A stretch of DNA of 64,000 bases from Steroidobacteraceae bacterium (lineage in GTDB: Bacteria > Pseudomonadota > Gammaproteobacteria > Steroidobacterales > Steroidobacteraceae): assembly GCA_025458905.1 (NCBI GenBank), contig JALORN010000020.1:1-64000 (forward strand), given 5' to 3'. The notes below the pieces were generated by a model. It did no database searches and had not been told where the DNA came from. It worked only from the letters and a program-made list of their open reading frames with translations. Below, piece by piece: positions 33,471 through 42,678 of the stretch. Numbering within the stretch: the stretch's first letter is position 1; every line of letters starts with the position of its first letter. The position numbers were made by a program, and so were the translations under genes.

Positions 33471-34985
33471 TCAGGCACCGAGGAACAGGCGGTACGCCGG
33501 GTTCGCCGTCTCGTCCGTGTAGGGATAGTGCAGCTCGGCGAGGTGCAGGTCGAAGTCGGTGCGCGTCGCCGGCGGTACCTGGATGCCGGCGAGCACCCGC
33601 CCTGCGTCGGAGCCGTGGTTGCGATAGTGGAACAGGCTGATGTTCCAGCGCGAGCCGATCGCCTCGAGGAAGCGCAGCAGCGCGCCCGGTCGCTCCGGGA
33701 ACTCGAAGCGCAGCAGCACCTCGTGCGCGAGGCCGCGGGCGTGGCCGCCGACCATGTAGCGCACGTGCAGCTTCGCCATCTCGTTGTCGGTCATGTCGGT
33801 GACCTTGTAGCCCGCGGCGCGCAGGTCGGCGATCACCTGGTCGCGCTCGGCGCGGCCGCCGGAGAGCCCGAAGCCGACGAACACCATCGCCGCGTGGGCG
33901 CTCTCGTAGCGGTAGTTGAACTCCGTGACGGCACGCCGGCCGAGCACGCCGCAGAAGCGCAGGAAGCTGCCCGGCTCCTCCGGGATCTCGACCGCGAGCA
34001 GCGCCTCGCGCTGCGCGCCGATCTCGGCGCGCTCGGCGATGTGCCGCAACCGGTCGAAATTGAGGTTCGCGCCGCAGTTGATCGCGACCAGGCGCTTGTC
34101 GCGGGCCTTTTCGCGCGCCACGTATTTCTTCAGCGCCGCGACCGCGAGCGCGCCGGCCGGCTCGACGATCGAGCGGGTGTCCTCGAAGATGTCCTGCACG
34201 CCGGCGCAGATCTCGTCGGTGTCCACCGTGATCATCTCGTCGACGTGCGCGCGCGCCAGGCGGAAGGTCTCCTCGCCGACGCGCCGCACCGCGCAACCGT
34301 CGGCGAAGATGCCGACCTTGTCGAGCGCCACGCGCCTGCCCTGGCGCAGCGACTCGGTCATCGCGGTCGAATCGGCGGCGTTGACGCCGACGATGCGCAC
34401 ACGCGGGTAGAGGTACTTGAGGTAGACCGCGATGCCGGCGATCAACCCGCCTCCGCCGACCGGCACGAACACCGCGTCGAGCTGGCCCGCGGTCTGGCGC
34501 GCGATCTCCATGCCGATCGTGCCCTGGCCGGCGATCACGTCCGGGTCGTCGAACGGGTGCACGAACACCAGGTTGCGCTCGCGCGCGACCACCAGCGAGC
34601 GCTCGTAGGCCGCATCGTAATCGTCGCCGTGCAGCAGCACCTCGCCGCCGAGGTCGATCACCGCCTGCACCTTGATCGCGGGCGTCGTCTGCGGCATCAC
34701 GATCACCGCCGGGATGCCGCGGCGGCGCGCCGCCAGCGCGACGCCCTGGGCGTGGTTGCCGGCCGAGGCGCAGATCACGCCGCGCTGCGCGGCCGACTCG
34801 GAGAGGCTCGCGATCTTGTTGTACGCGCCGCGCAGCTTGAACGAGAACACCGGCTGCAGGTCCTCGCGCTTCAGCAGCACCGAGTTGCCGAGGCGACGCG
34901 AGAGGCGCGGCGCCGGGTCGAGCGGCGACTCGATCGCCACGTCGTAGACGCGCGCCCGCAGGATCCGCTCGATGTATTCGCTCAT
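33471..34985 (-). CDS. ilvA: Threonine ammonia-lyase, biosynthetic (IlvA)
   Basis: A 504-residue PLP enzyme converting L-threonine to 2-oxobutanoate, the first step of isoleucine synthesis. The PLP lysine lies in FSFKLRGAYNKI, followed by ICASAGNHAQGVALAA, the glycine-rich phosphate loop FVPVGGGGLIAGIA and CGANLNFDRL. Two C-terminal ACT-like regulatory domains (about 325-400 and 420-500; IPEEPGSFLRFCGVLG and FPERPGALLRFLEAIG) allow feedback inhibition by isoleucine and activation by valine. The length equals the E. coli type enzyme. Confidence 0.97.
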   Translation of the reverse strand: MSEYIERILRARVYDVAIESPLDPAPRLSRRLGNSVLLKREDLQPVFSFKLRGAYNKIASLSESAAQRGVICASAGNHAQGVALAARRRGIPAVIVMPQTTPAIKVQAVIDLGGEVLLHGDDYDAAYERSLVVARERNLVFVHPFDDPDVIAGQGTIGMEIARQTAGQLDAVFVPVGGGGLIAGIAVYLKYLYPRVRIVGVNAADSTAMTESLRQGRRVALDKVGIFADGCAVRRVGEETFRLARAHVDEMITVDTDEICAGVQDIFEDTRSIVEPAGALAVAALKKYVAREKARDKRLVAINCGANLNFDRLRHIAERAEIGAQREALLAVEIPEEPGSFLRFCGVLGRRAVTEFNYRYESAHAAMVFVGFGLSGGRAERDQVIADLRAAGYKVTDMTDNEMAKLHVRYMVGGHARGLAHEVLLRFEFPERPGALLRFLEAIGSRWNISLFHYRNHGSDAGRVLAGIQVPPATRTDFDLHLAELHYPYTDETANPAYRLFLGA

Positions 34986-35076
34986 GGCTGGCTCGTCGCA
35001 GGGCAGGCGGGACGCGGCGGGCGCCGGCCCGCACCAGCGGGACGGTGCAGCCTGGCGCAGCGGTGCCGGCGCGGCG

Positions 35077-35397
35077 TCAGGCGTCGGGCGTCGCCTTGAC
35101 CGTCGGGCGCGCGAACGCGCCGTAGACCCGGCTGACGAAGGCATCGCGCTCGGCGCGCGACTTCGCGGCCTCGGCGTCCGACGGCAGGTACTGCTCGATC
35201 ATCTCCGGCGTGACCACGCCCTGGGTGGCGAGCAGCGACTCGACGACCCGCATCCGCTCGCGCTGCACCCAGAGCTCCGCGCCGAGCTCGAGCGTGACGG
35301 CGATCAGGTTGTCGATCGCAGGGTTGTCGAAGAACGCCGGCTCGGGAGCCGGGGTGGGGGGCGCCGGATGCCCGGAGCGGCTGTCGGTGTCTGACAT
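35077..35397 (-). CDS. Small conserved protein of unknown function
   Basis: A 106-residue soluble protein: a disordered Pro-rich N-terminus (to about 23) and then helices, NPAIDNLIAVTLELGAELWVQRERMRVVESLLATQGVVTPEMIEQYLPS, and a charged tail. I recognise no named family. Start MSDTDSR at 35397 preferred over an upstream ATG that adds odd residues. It lies 91 bp upstream of ilvA on the same strand. Confidence 0.6.
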   Translation of the reverse strand: MSDTDSRSGHPAPPTPAPEPAFFDNPAIDNLIAVTLELGAELWVQRERMRVVESLLATQGVVTPEMIEQYLPSDAEAAKSRAERDAFVSRVYGAFARPTVKATPDA

Positions 35398-35495
35398 GGT
35401 GCGGGCAGCATAGCGGAGCCCGGCCCGCGGGCCCAAGTCGCCGCGCCGCGACGCGACCCGTACCGGAGGACCGCGCGCGGCCGGCGCCGCCCGCC

Positions 35496-37643
35496 TCAGC
35501 GCTCGCGGGTGCGCTGCACGAAGCGGAACTGGGTCTTGCCGACGTGCACCACGTCGCCGTCCCGCAGCACCGCGCGCGTCACCCGGCGGCCGTTCACCAG
35601 CACGCCGTTGGTGCTGCGCAGGTCCTCGACCACGGTCTGGTTAGGGCCGGCGAGCACGACGGCGTGGTGGCGGCTCACGAACTTGGTGTCGATCCGCACG
35701 TCGTTGTCGAGCCCGCGGCCGATGGTGGTGCGGCGGCCGAGGACGTGGACGATCTCGGTGTCCCCGTCGGTCATGACGAAGTAGCGGGTCACGCCGTCCG
35801 CCCCGGCGGCCGCGACGCCCGCGAACGGGGCCTCGGCCGGGATCGCCGACTCGCCGGTCGAGCCGGCATCGAGCCGGCCGCGAGCCAGCTCCTCGCGCCG
35901 CCGCGTGCCGTCGCCCGCGTCCGCGGCCGGAGGGCCCCAGCCGCCGCCCCGCGACAGCTCCTCGAGCCGTGCGTTCTTGGTGCGCAGCTCGCCCTCCAGA
36001 CGGTGGATCTGGTCCTCCGCGGCCCGCAGGTCCGACTCCAGCTCCGCGACGCGCTCGGCGCTGCGCCGCAGCTCCGCCTGCAGGCTGCGCAACTCCTCGG
36101 CCGGGCCCGCCGCCGCGGCGGCGAGTTCCTCGGCACGCTGCAACTGTGCGGCCAGCGCCGCGTTCGCGTCGGCGAGCGTCGCGCGCTCCCCGGCCAGCGC
36201 GGCGAGCTCGCCGCGCAGCGAGGCCTCGGTCGCGGCGGCCGTGCCGCGCAGCTCCCCGAGCGCCGCCTCGGCACTCGCCAGCGCGGCCTGCAGCGCCTCG
36301 CCGCGGGCTTCCGCCTCGCGCGCGCGGCCGCTCGCCGCATCGGCCTCGGCCCGGAAGGTCGTGGCCTGCTCGGCCGCGCGCAACTGCAGTGCCTCGAGCT
36401 CGGCCTGGGCGGCGCCCGCCCGCTGGCGCTCGGCGTCGGCGGCCGCGCGCGCCTCGCCGAGCGCAGCCTCGTGCGCCGTCTCGACGTCGCCCAGCAGGCT
36501 CGCCCAGATGCCGCGCCGCGACTCCGCGGCCTGCAGCGCCTCGACCTGCGCCGCCGCCAGGGCGCGCAGTTCCGCCAGCTCGCGGCGCGCGCCCTCCAGC
36601 TCGCGCGACTGCTCGCCGGCCGACTGGCGCGCCTGCAGTTCGGCTGCCTCGAGCGCCGCGCGCGCCGCGGCGAGCTCGCCTTCGAGCTGCCCGATGCGCG
36701 TGCGCGCCTCGGCCAGTGCAGCGTCGCCCGTGGCGCAGCGCGCGCCGAGTTCCTCGAGCTGGCGGGCCGACGCAGCCGCCTCGGCGCGCACCGCCTGCAG
36801 CGCGAGCTCCTGCGCGGCCGCACGATCCGCCGCCGCGGCCAGCGCCGCGGCAAGCTCGTCCGCCTGGTGTCGGCGCCGTTCCTCCAGCGCGGCCAGGTGC
36901 TGCTGCCGCGCCTCGTCGAGCTGCGCCGCGTGCCGGCTGCGCAGCCCCTCGAGCTCGGCCGCCTGCGACGCCAGCAGCTGCGCGACCTGCTGCTCGCGCG
37001 CCGTGCGCCCCGCCGCGTACTCGCCCTCGAGCGTCGCGACGCGCTCCTCCGCGGCGGCACGCCGCGCCTCTGCTTCGCGGCGCATCGCGTCGAGGTCCTC
37101 GCCGAGGCGGCGCGCAGCGTCGAGGTCGAGCTCCAGCCGCTCCTCGCGCTGCGCCGCCAGCTCGCTCGCGCGCTGCAGCTCGCGCTGCAAGCCGGACTGC
37201 GCATGGCGCATCTCGCCGAGCTGCGCATCGCGCTCGACCAGCATCCGCCCCAGCCGGGTCAGCTCACCGTTCAGCTCGCCGACCTGGCGCTCGAGGTCCA
37301 CGACCTGCGACTCGAAGCCCGCGAGCTCGCGCTCGAGCGCGGCGCGCGACTCGCCGTAGGCCGGGTCGGGCTCGTAGTTCCCTTGCGACGGCTCGCCGGA
37401 ACGGACCACGACCCGCGCTTCCATGTCGGCGATCAGCTCGGGGGGCGCGTTGAGCACGGGGATCCCCGGATGCGTGCCTTCGTCGTGGAACGCCTCCGGC
37501 GGCAGCACGGTGGTGCGCAGGTGGGACTCGTGCTCGTCGACCTCGAGCGACTCCAGCGCCGCCGCGTCGAGCACGGGCAGCTTGGCGGTCGACTCGAGAT
37601 CCTCGAGCCGCGCGTCCTCGGCTTCGGGCCGCTGCCCCGTCAT
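35496..37643 (-). CDS. Long coiled-coil protein with C-terminal FHA domain
   Basis: A 715-residue protein. An acidic N-terminal region (1-90) precedes a very long Ala/Glu/Arg-rich coiled coil (about 95-560) with heptad-like repeats, then a short linker and an FHA domain (about 618-710): VLGRRTTIGRGLDNDVRIDTKFVSRHHAVV, VEDLRSTNGVLVNGRRVTRAVLRDGDVVHVGKTQFRFVQ. The Arg, Ser-Arg-His and Asn-Gly residues that bind phosphothreonine are all present. No enzymatic domain. It could read marks made by the kinase at 3830-6364, the only Hanks kinase in the window, but the two are 29 kb apart. Confidence 0.93.
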   Translation of the reverse strand: MTGQRPEAEDARLEDLESTAKLPVLDAAALESLEVDEHESHLRTTVLPPEAFHDEGTHPGIPVLNAPPELIADMEARVVVRSGEPSQGNYEPDPAYGESRAALERELAGFESQVVDLERQVGELNGELTRLGRMLVERDAQLGEMRHAQSGLQRELQRASELAAQREERLELDLDAARRLGEDLDAMRREAEARRAAAEERVATLEGEYAAGRTAREQQVAQLLASQAAELEGLRSRHAAQLDEARQQHLAALEERRRHQADELAAALAAAADRAAAQELALQAVRAEAAASARQLEELGARCATGDAALAEARTRIGQLEGELAAARAALEAAELQARQSAGEQSRELEGARRELAELRALAAAQVEALQAAESRRGIWASLLGDVETAHEAALGEARAAADAERQRAGAAQAELEALQLRAAEQATTFRAEADAASGRAREAEARGEALQAALASAEAALGELRGTAAATEASLRGELAALAGERATLADANAALAAQLQRAEELAAAAAGPAEELRSLQAELRRSAERVAELESDLRAAEDQIHRLEGELRTKNARLEELSRGGGWGPPAADAGDGTRRREELARGRLDAGSTGESAIPAEAPFAGVAAAGADGVTRYFVMTDGDTEIVHVLGRRTTIGRGLDNDVRIDTKFVSRHHAVVLAGPNQTVVEDLRSTNGVLVNGRRVTRAVLRDGDVVHVGKTQFRFVQRTRER

Positions 37644-37754
37644 GTCCCCGCGTCCCCTCGTACCCTGGCGTCACTCCGTGGCGAGAGTGCCACAGGGCTG
37701 GCGGCGAGGCCATGTCGCCACCCGGCCGCACCTGCGGCGTGGCGCGCAGCCCTC

Positions 37755-37760
37755 TAGAAT
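37755..37760 (+). promoter_or_regulatory. Candidate -10 box for the MFS gene
   Basis: TAGAAT 61 bp before the MFS ATG, in the 177-bp divergent gap with the FHA gene. No clear -35. Confidence 0.3.
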
Positions 37761-37820
37761 GTCCGCGCCGACCGGCCCGACTGATCGTGGCGCCGCCGGG
37801 GCCGGCCCCGAGCCCCTGCC

Positions 37821-38999
37821 ATGCGCAACGTCTGGATCCTCACCCTCGCACAGGCCTTCGCCGCCTGCGGCACGCTGACCCTGTTCGCCTTCGGCGGCAT
37901 CGTCGGCACGCACATCGCGCCGACGCCGGCGGTCGCGACGCTGCCGCTGACTTGCTCGATCGCCGGTGTCGCGCTGGCCTCGCTGCCGGTGGCCCTGCTG
38001 ATGCAGCGCACCGGCCGCAAGCCGGTCCTGGTCGGCAGCGCGCTGCTCGCCGCGGCCGCGGCCCTGCTGTGCGCCTGGGCGATCGCCCACGCGGACTTCG
38101 CGCTGCTCTGCGCGGGCGGCTTCCTGCTCGGCTGCAACATGTCGGTGGTCCAGCAGTACCGCTTCGCGGCCGCGGAGTTCGTGGCGCCGGAGCAGGCCGG
38201 TCGCGCGGTCTCGACCGTCATGCTCGGCACCCTCGCCGCCGCGATCGGCGCGCCGACCCTCGGTGCGCTCGCGAGCCGGCTCGGGGGCTGGCCGGAGTTC
38301 ACGGGCTCGTTCGTGGTGCTCTCGGGCCTGCTGGTCGTGGCCGCCGGCGTGCTGGGGCTGCTCGGCCGCACGCCGGTACGCGCCGAACCGCCGCGCGGCG
38401 CGGGCCGCCCGCTGCGCGAGATCCTGCGCCAGCCGGCGTATCGCATCGCCGTGACCTGCGGCCTCGTCTCCTATGCCGTGATGAGCTTCATCATGACGGC
38501 CACGCCGATCAGCATGCACGTTCACGACGGGTTCTCGGGCGGTGAGACCACCTCGGTGATCTCCGCCCACCTGCTCGGCATGTACCTGCCCTCGCTGGCC
38601 ACGCCGCTGATCGTGCGCACGCTCGGCCTGCGCGCCATGCTGTACCTCGGTGTCGCCGCGATGGCGCTGTGCGTGGGCGTCTCCGCCTTCGCCGGCCACG
38701 CGTTCGTGCACTACTTCTCGGGCCTGGTGCTGCTGGGGCTCGGCTGGAACCTGATGTTCGTCGCCAGCACGACGCTGCTGACGACCACCTACGCGAGCCA
38801 CGAGCGCTTCCGCGCCCAGGGCTTCAACGACCTCGCGATCTTCGGCTCGCAGGCCACTGCCTCGCTGCTCGCGGGCACCGCGATGGAAACGCTCGGCTGG
38901 GAGGCGCTGAACCTCGCGAGCGTGCCGCTGCTGCTGGTCGCGCTGCTGGCGCTGCGCGCGCTGCCCGCCACGCCCGCGGCGCTGCCGGCGCGCACCTGA
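37821..38999 (+). CDS. MFS transporter
   Basis: A 392-residue protein with about 12 helices. Helix 1 ILTLAQAFAACGTLTLFAFGGIVG, loop 2-3 MQRTGRKPVLVGSALL, and SFVVLSGLLVVAAGVLGLLGRTP mark the two-half MFS layout; the second half begins near 210 (YRIAVTCGLVSYAVMSFIMTATPISMH). Similar proteins are listed as general drug/sugar-phosphate-like permeases; substrate unknown. It is divergent from the FHA gene and 30 bp upstream of the DUF4272 gene. Confidence 0.9.
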   Translation: MRNVWILTLAQAFAACGTLTLFAFGGIVGTHIAPTPAVATLPLTCSIAGVALASLPVALLMQRTGRKPVLVGSALLAAAAALLCAWAIAHADFALLCAGGFLLGCNMSVVQQYRFAAAEFVAPEQAGRAVSTVMLGTLAAAIGAPTLGALASRLGGWPEFTGSFVVLSGLLVVAAGVLGLLGRTPVRAEPPRGAGRPLREILRQPAYRIAVTCGLVSYAVMSFIMTATPISMHVHDGFSGGETTSVISAHLLGMYLPSLATPLIVRTLGLRAMLYLGVAAMALCVGVSAFAGHAFVHYFSGLVLLGLGWNLMFVASTTLLTTTYASHERFRAQGFNDLAIFGSQATASLLAGTAMETLGWEALNLASVPLLLVALLALRALPATPAALPART

Positions 39000-39029
39000 A
39001 CCGCTTCCCGGCACGACGAGGGACACCCC

Positions 39030-39806
39030 ATGAAGCCGCCCGCACGCCGCTCCGGCCAGCCCCTGCAATTCGGCTTCCTGCCCTCGCCGCCGCCGCTGCC
39101 GCGCATCGTCGCGCGCGCGATGGCCTGCTGCGCGCTGGCGCAGCGCGTCGAGGTCGAGCCGCCGGCGGGCGAGCCGCTCGACGCGCCGACGCTGCAGGGC
39201 ACCGACGAGCTGCTGCAGCTGTCGCGCGACTGGCTGGCGGGGCACGCGATGGATGCGGAACTCTCCACCGCCGAGCGCGCGGCGCTCGCGGCCGCGACCG
39301 GCACGCTCGACGCGGCTGCGCGCGAGCGCTTCGCCGACGCCGGCGAGGGCGCGGCGGTGATCGCCTGGGCGCTGCGCTGCGCCGACCTGCCATCGTTCGA
39401 CGCCGACGCCGACGCCGCAGCCATCGCCGCCTCGCTCGGCTGGCTCGCCGAGGCGGGCACCACGCTCGGCAGCCGCGCCCGGCTGCGCAGCCGCGATGAA
39501 CTCGGCGCCGCCCTCGATGCGATCGGCGCGGTGCACTGGCGGCTGCGGGCCCGCACCGCGCCTGCGGCCGACGCGGGCACGGTCTCGATGGCCCGCTGGC
39601 AGCCCGACCGCTTCGCCTGGCCCGAGGGCATGACGCCCCTCGCGCTCGCGTCGGACGGCGACCTCGCGCTCGACGGCGGCCCGATCGCGGCCGCCTCGCC
39701 GCAGCAGCTGCTCGCGGGCCTGCGGCGGCTGCGGGCCCGGCACCGCGCGATCCTGTGGCTGCTCGGCCAGCAGCGCGACTGGGACGCGATCGAGCTCAGC
39801 CTCTGA
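39030..39806 (+). CDS. DUF4272-family protein
   Basis: A 258-residue soluble, Ala/Leu-rich helical protein. RIVARAMACCALAQRVEVE, LQLSRDWLAGHAMDAELSTAERAAL, GEGAAVIAWALRCADLPSFD and the C-terminal LRRLRARHRAILWLLGQQRDWDAIELSL fit the DUF4272 pattern. Function unknown. Its last 11 bp overlap the convergent hydrolase gene. Confidence 0.75.
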   Translation: MKPPARRSGQPLQFGFLPSPPPLPRIVARAMACCALAQRVEVEPPAGEPLDAPTLQGTDELLQLSRDWLAGHAMDAELSTAERAALAAATGTLDAAARERFADAGEGAAVIAWALRCADLPSFDADADAAAIAASLGWLAEAGTTLGSRARLRSRDELGAALDAIGAVHWRLRARTAPAADAGTVSMARWQPDRFAWPEGMTPLALASDGDLALDGGPIAAASPQQLLAGLRRLRARHRAILWLLGQQRDWDAIELSL

Positions 39807-40638
39807 GAAACTCCGCGGTCGCATCCACGACCGCCTGCGGGGCCACGTCGAACAGCCCGTGCCCGAACTGCGGCAGGTCGACGAAGCGCGCGTCGCGCAG
39901 CACCCCGCGGGCGCGCAGCGTCGCCTCCCACAGGTCGTCCTGCGGTCGCAGCACCAGCACCGGTGACTTCAACAGCGCGAGGCGCTCGCGCGCCGCGTAA
40001 TCCATCACCGCGCTCGCGCCCCACCAGGCCTGCGGCCCATTGCGCAGTTTCTCGGCGAAGCCGCGCGCCAGCTGCTCGAGCGTGACCCCCGGCCCGCGCC
40101 ACTTCTGGCTGTGCTGCCACTCCGTCGCGAGGTGGCTGCCGTCCTCGGCCAGCGGCACCGGCCAGGGCGCCCGGCGGAACGCCGCGCGCTCCTCCTCGGT
40201 GAGCACCGGCACGGCGGCCATCACAATGCGGCGCACGAGCTCGGGCCGCGCCAGCGCCACCTCGGCCGCGATCAGCGACCCGGTGTGGTAGCCGAGCAGG
40301 TCGACCTTGCGGAAGCGCATCTGGTCGAGGAAGTCGACCATCGCGCCGGCGTAGTCGGCGATCGCCGGCTTCGTGGGCGGCGCATCCGATTCGCCGAAGC
40401 CCGGGGTGTCCGGCGCATACACGGAGCGATCGCGCCCCATCAGCGCGAGGAAGCCGCGGAACACCCGTCCCGACATCGGGCTCTGGTGGAAGCACACCAG
40501 CGTCGTCGCCTCGTCGAAGCCGCCGCCGGTCGGCATCGCACCGTGCACGTGCAGCTGCCCGAAACGCGTCTCGAAATAGGCCCGGCGCATCCGGGGGGCG
40601 GTCGCCGCCGGGGGCTTCGGGGTGCTGGCTCGGGGCAT
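39796..40638 (-). CDS. Alpha/beta hydrolase with GYHTG elbow
   Basis: A 280-residue paralogue of the protein at 30902, with the same length and motif positions. TLVCFHQSPMSGRVFRGFL, APDTPGFGESDAPPTK, LLGYHTGSLIAAEVALA (GYHTG 116-120, His118) and a late HGLFDVAP. The Ser of GxSxG is replaced by His. No signal peptide. It is divergent from the glutathione-transferase gene, with a 166-bp gap that holds two copies of CCGGGAACA. Confidence 0.88.
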   Translation of the reverse strand: MPRASTPKPPAATAPRMRRAYFETRFGQLHVHGAMPTGGGFDEATTLVCFHQSPMSGRVFRGFLALMGRDRSVYAPDTPGFGESDAPPTKPAIADYAGAMVDFLDQMRFRKVDLLGYHTGSLIAAEVALARPELVRRIVMAAVPVLTEEERAAFRRAPWPVPLAEDGSHLATEWQHSQKWRGPGVTLEQLARGFAEKLRNGPQAWWGASAVMDYAARERLALLKSPVLVLRPQDDLWEATLRARGVLRDARFVDLPQFGHGLFDVAPQAVVDATAEFLRG

Positions 40639-40804
40639 GGATCCTCTTCTCCTTGGGCGCCGCCGCCCGGTTTGGTAACGTCGCGTTCGCCGTGCAGCCG
40701 GATCGGCGGGTGCGGCACCGAACGCCCGGGCGGGGACGCCCGAGGCATCCGCCCTGGAACCCTGCCCGGGAACATCGTCCGGGAACACTGTCAGGAGTCG
40801 ACCG

Positions 40805-41461
40805 ATGAAGCTCTACGGGTCCCTCGTCTCGCCCTACGTCGCCCGCGCCGTGCTCGCCGCTCGCTACAAGGGCATCGACCTCACCCCGGAGGGCCCGCCG
40901 GGCGGCGGCATCAAGTCCGCCGAGTATCTCGCGCTGAACCCGATGGGCAAGATGCCGGCGCTCGAGGTCGGCGGCAAGTGCCTCGCCGAGTCGATGGTCA
41001 TCGTCGAGTACATCGAGGATGCGCACCCGCAGAAGCCGCTGCTGCCGCAGGACCCGGTCGAGCGCGCCAACGCCCGCCTGCTCGCGCGCATCGTCGACCT
41101 CTACATCGCGCCGCAGAGCGGCCCGTTCTTCCGCAACATGAACCCGGCGACGCGCAACGAGGCCGAGGTGGAGGCCGGCAAGAAGGCTCTCGCCAAGGCG
41201 CTCGCCGACCTCGAGCACTTCATGAGCGCACAGGGCCCGTGGGCCAACGGCGCGGCGTTCTCGATCGCCGACGTCGCGATGCTGCCGAGCCTGCTGATGA
41301 CCAGCGGCATCGTCATCGGGTTCGGGGTCACCAACCTGTTCGAAGGCATGCCGAAGCTCGGCGCCTGGTGGAAGCACTGCCACGCCGATGCGCTGACCGG
41401 CGCTTTCGCCAAGGAGTACCTCGCCGCGATGCAGGCCTTCCTGTCCAGCCGCCGCGGCTGA
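40805..41461 (+). CDS. Glutathione S-transferase family protein
   Basis: A 218-residue protein with a thioredoxin-like N-domain (MKLYGSLVSPYVARAVLAARYKGIDL, NPMGKMPALEVGGKCLAESMVIVEYIED) and a helical C-domain (WANGAAFSIADVAMLPSLLM). The catalytic Ser/Cys is probably Ser9 of SLVSPYV. Conjugates glutathione to electrophiles or acts as isomerase/dehalogenase; substrate unknown. Confidence 0.92.
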   Translation: MKLYGSLVSPYVARAVLAARYKGIDLTPEGPPGGGIKSAEYLALNPMGKMPALEVGGKCLAESMVIVEYIEDAHPQKPLLPQDPVERANARLLARIVDLYIAPQSGPFFRNMNPATRNEAEVEAGKKALAKALADLEHFMSAQGPWANGAAFSIADVAMLPSLLMTSGIVIGFGVTNLFEGMPKLGAWWKHCHADALTGAFAKEYLAAMQAFLSSRRG

Positions 41462-41510
41462 ACCTGCGCCCCCGCGTTCCCTCGGTCCCGCGTCACACCA
41501 AGGTGCCGTC

Positions 41511-42626
41511 ATGAACCACCGCCTCCGCTGCCTCGCGCTCGCTGCGCTGCTGCCGTTCTCGCTTGCACAGGTCGTGCTCGCACAGGCCCCCACGCCCGGC
41601 GAGCGCTGGCGCAGCACGACCTCGATGGAGGCGATGGGCATGAAGCTGCCCCCGACGACCGTGGAGGTCTGCTCGCCGAAGGGCGCGGAGGACGGGCCGC
41701 CACCGGCGACGAACGAGGACTGCCAGGCCGTGAACGAGCGCCGTACGCCCAAGTCCTACTCCTTCGACATGCAGTGCAAGGACGGCACCACCGGCTCGAT
41801 GGAGATGACGCAGGAAAGCCCGACGAAATGGTCGGGGAAGATGGTGGTGAATTCCGAAGGCCGGCAGATGACCATGCGCACCACCAGCGAGAAGCTGCCG
41901 GGCGAGTGCGACGCGAGCGAGATGGAACGGCGGATGAACAAGATGATGGCCGCGGGCGCCGCCCAGCAGGCCAAGGCCTGCCTGGAGGGTGCGCGGGCCG
42001 GCAACTCGGAGCAGTTCGTCGGTGCGAACGCTTCGTGCAAGGACAAGGCGAGCGTCGATGCCTACTGCAGCAACTCCCGGACCATGTCCGGGTACAGCGG
42101 GCTCGCCAGCCGCGTCCGCTTCGCCACCACCGGCGCGGGCGCCCGCTCCGTGTCACCCAGCTGGCGCACGGCGCTCGCCGACACCGGAAAGCTCTGCAAG
42201 TTCGAGCCCGAGACCGTGCGCAAGGAGTATTGCAGCAGCGCGCAAGCCAAGAGGGAATGGAAGTTCCTGGCCGAGGAATGCCCCGAACTGGCGAAGCCGC
42301 TCGCGCAGCGCGAGTGCGCGGGTCGCGACTTCACCACCCCGGTCGCGCCGGCGTTCCGCGACTTCTGCTCGGCTGCCGCGGCGGCGGGCCGCTCGGGTGG
42401 CAGCGGAGCCGGCGGCGGCGGCGGCGGCGGGGCCGGTGCGGGCGGAGCAGCCGGCGGCACCGGCAGCGGCGCAGCGTCTACCGGTGTCGTGGACGCGACG
42501 ACCCCCGCTGCGGGCCAGCAGGACCCGAACAAGCCCGCGGGCGATCAGCCGCAGACGCCGACCGACAAGGCCAAGGAAGCGGTGCAGCGGGGGCGCGAGG
42601 CCCTGAAGGGTCTGTTCGGTCGCTGA
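41511..42626 (+). CDS. Exported DUF3617-like protein with Gly-rich linker
   Basis: A 371-residue protein with a signal peptide (LALAALLPFSLAQVVLAQA). The mature N-domain starts GERWRSTTSMEAMGMKLPPTTVEVCSPKG, a DUF3617-like pattern, followed by Cys-rich helical sequence (many cysteines, CDASEMERRMNK, KACLEGARAG, CKDKASVDAYC). Then a Gly/Ala-rich stretch (about 290-315) and a Pro/Lys-rich end. Periplasmic, probably disulfide-bonded. Function unknown. Confidence 0.8.
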   Translation: MNHRLRCLALAALLPFSLAQVVLAQAPTPGERWRSTTSMEAMGMKLPPTTVEVCSPKGAEDGPPPATNEDCQAVNERRTPKSYSFDMQCKDGTTGSMEMTQESPTKWSGKMVVNSEGRQMTMRTTSEKLPGECDASEMERRMNKMMAAGAAQQAKACLEGARAGNSEQFVGANASCKDKASVDAYCSNSRTMSGYSGLASRVRFATTGAGARSVSPSWRTALADTGKLCKFEPETVRKEYCSSAQAKREWKFLAEECPELAKPLAQRECAGRDFTTPVAPAFRDFCSAAAAAGRSGGSGAGGGGGGGAGAGGAAGGTGSGAASTGVVDATTPAAGQQDPNKPAGDQPQTPTDKAKEAVQRGREALKGLFGR

Positions 42627-42678
42627 TGTCCGGGCCGCGGCACACACCGCGGCCCGTTCCTTCGCGCGCGCACACCCC

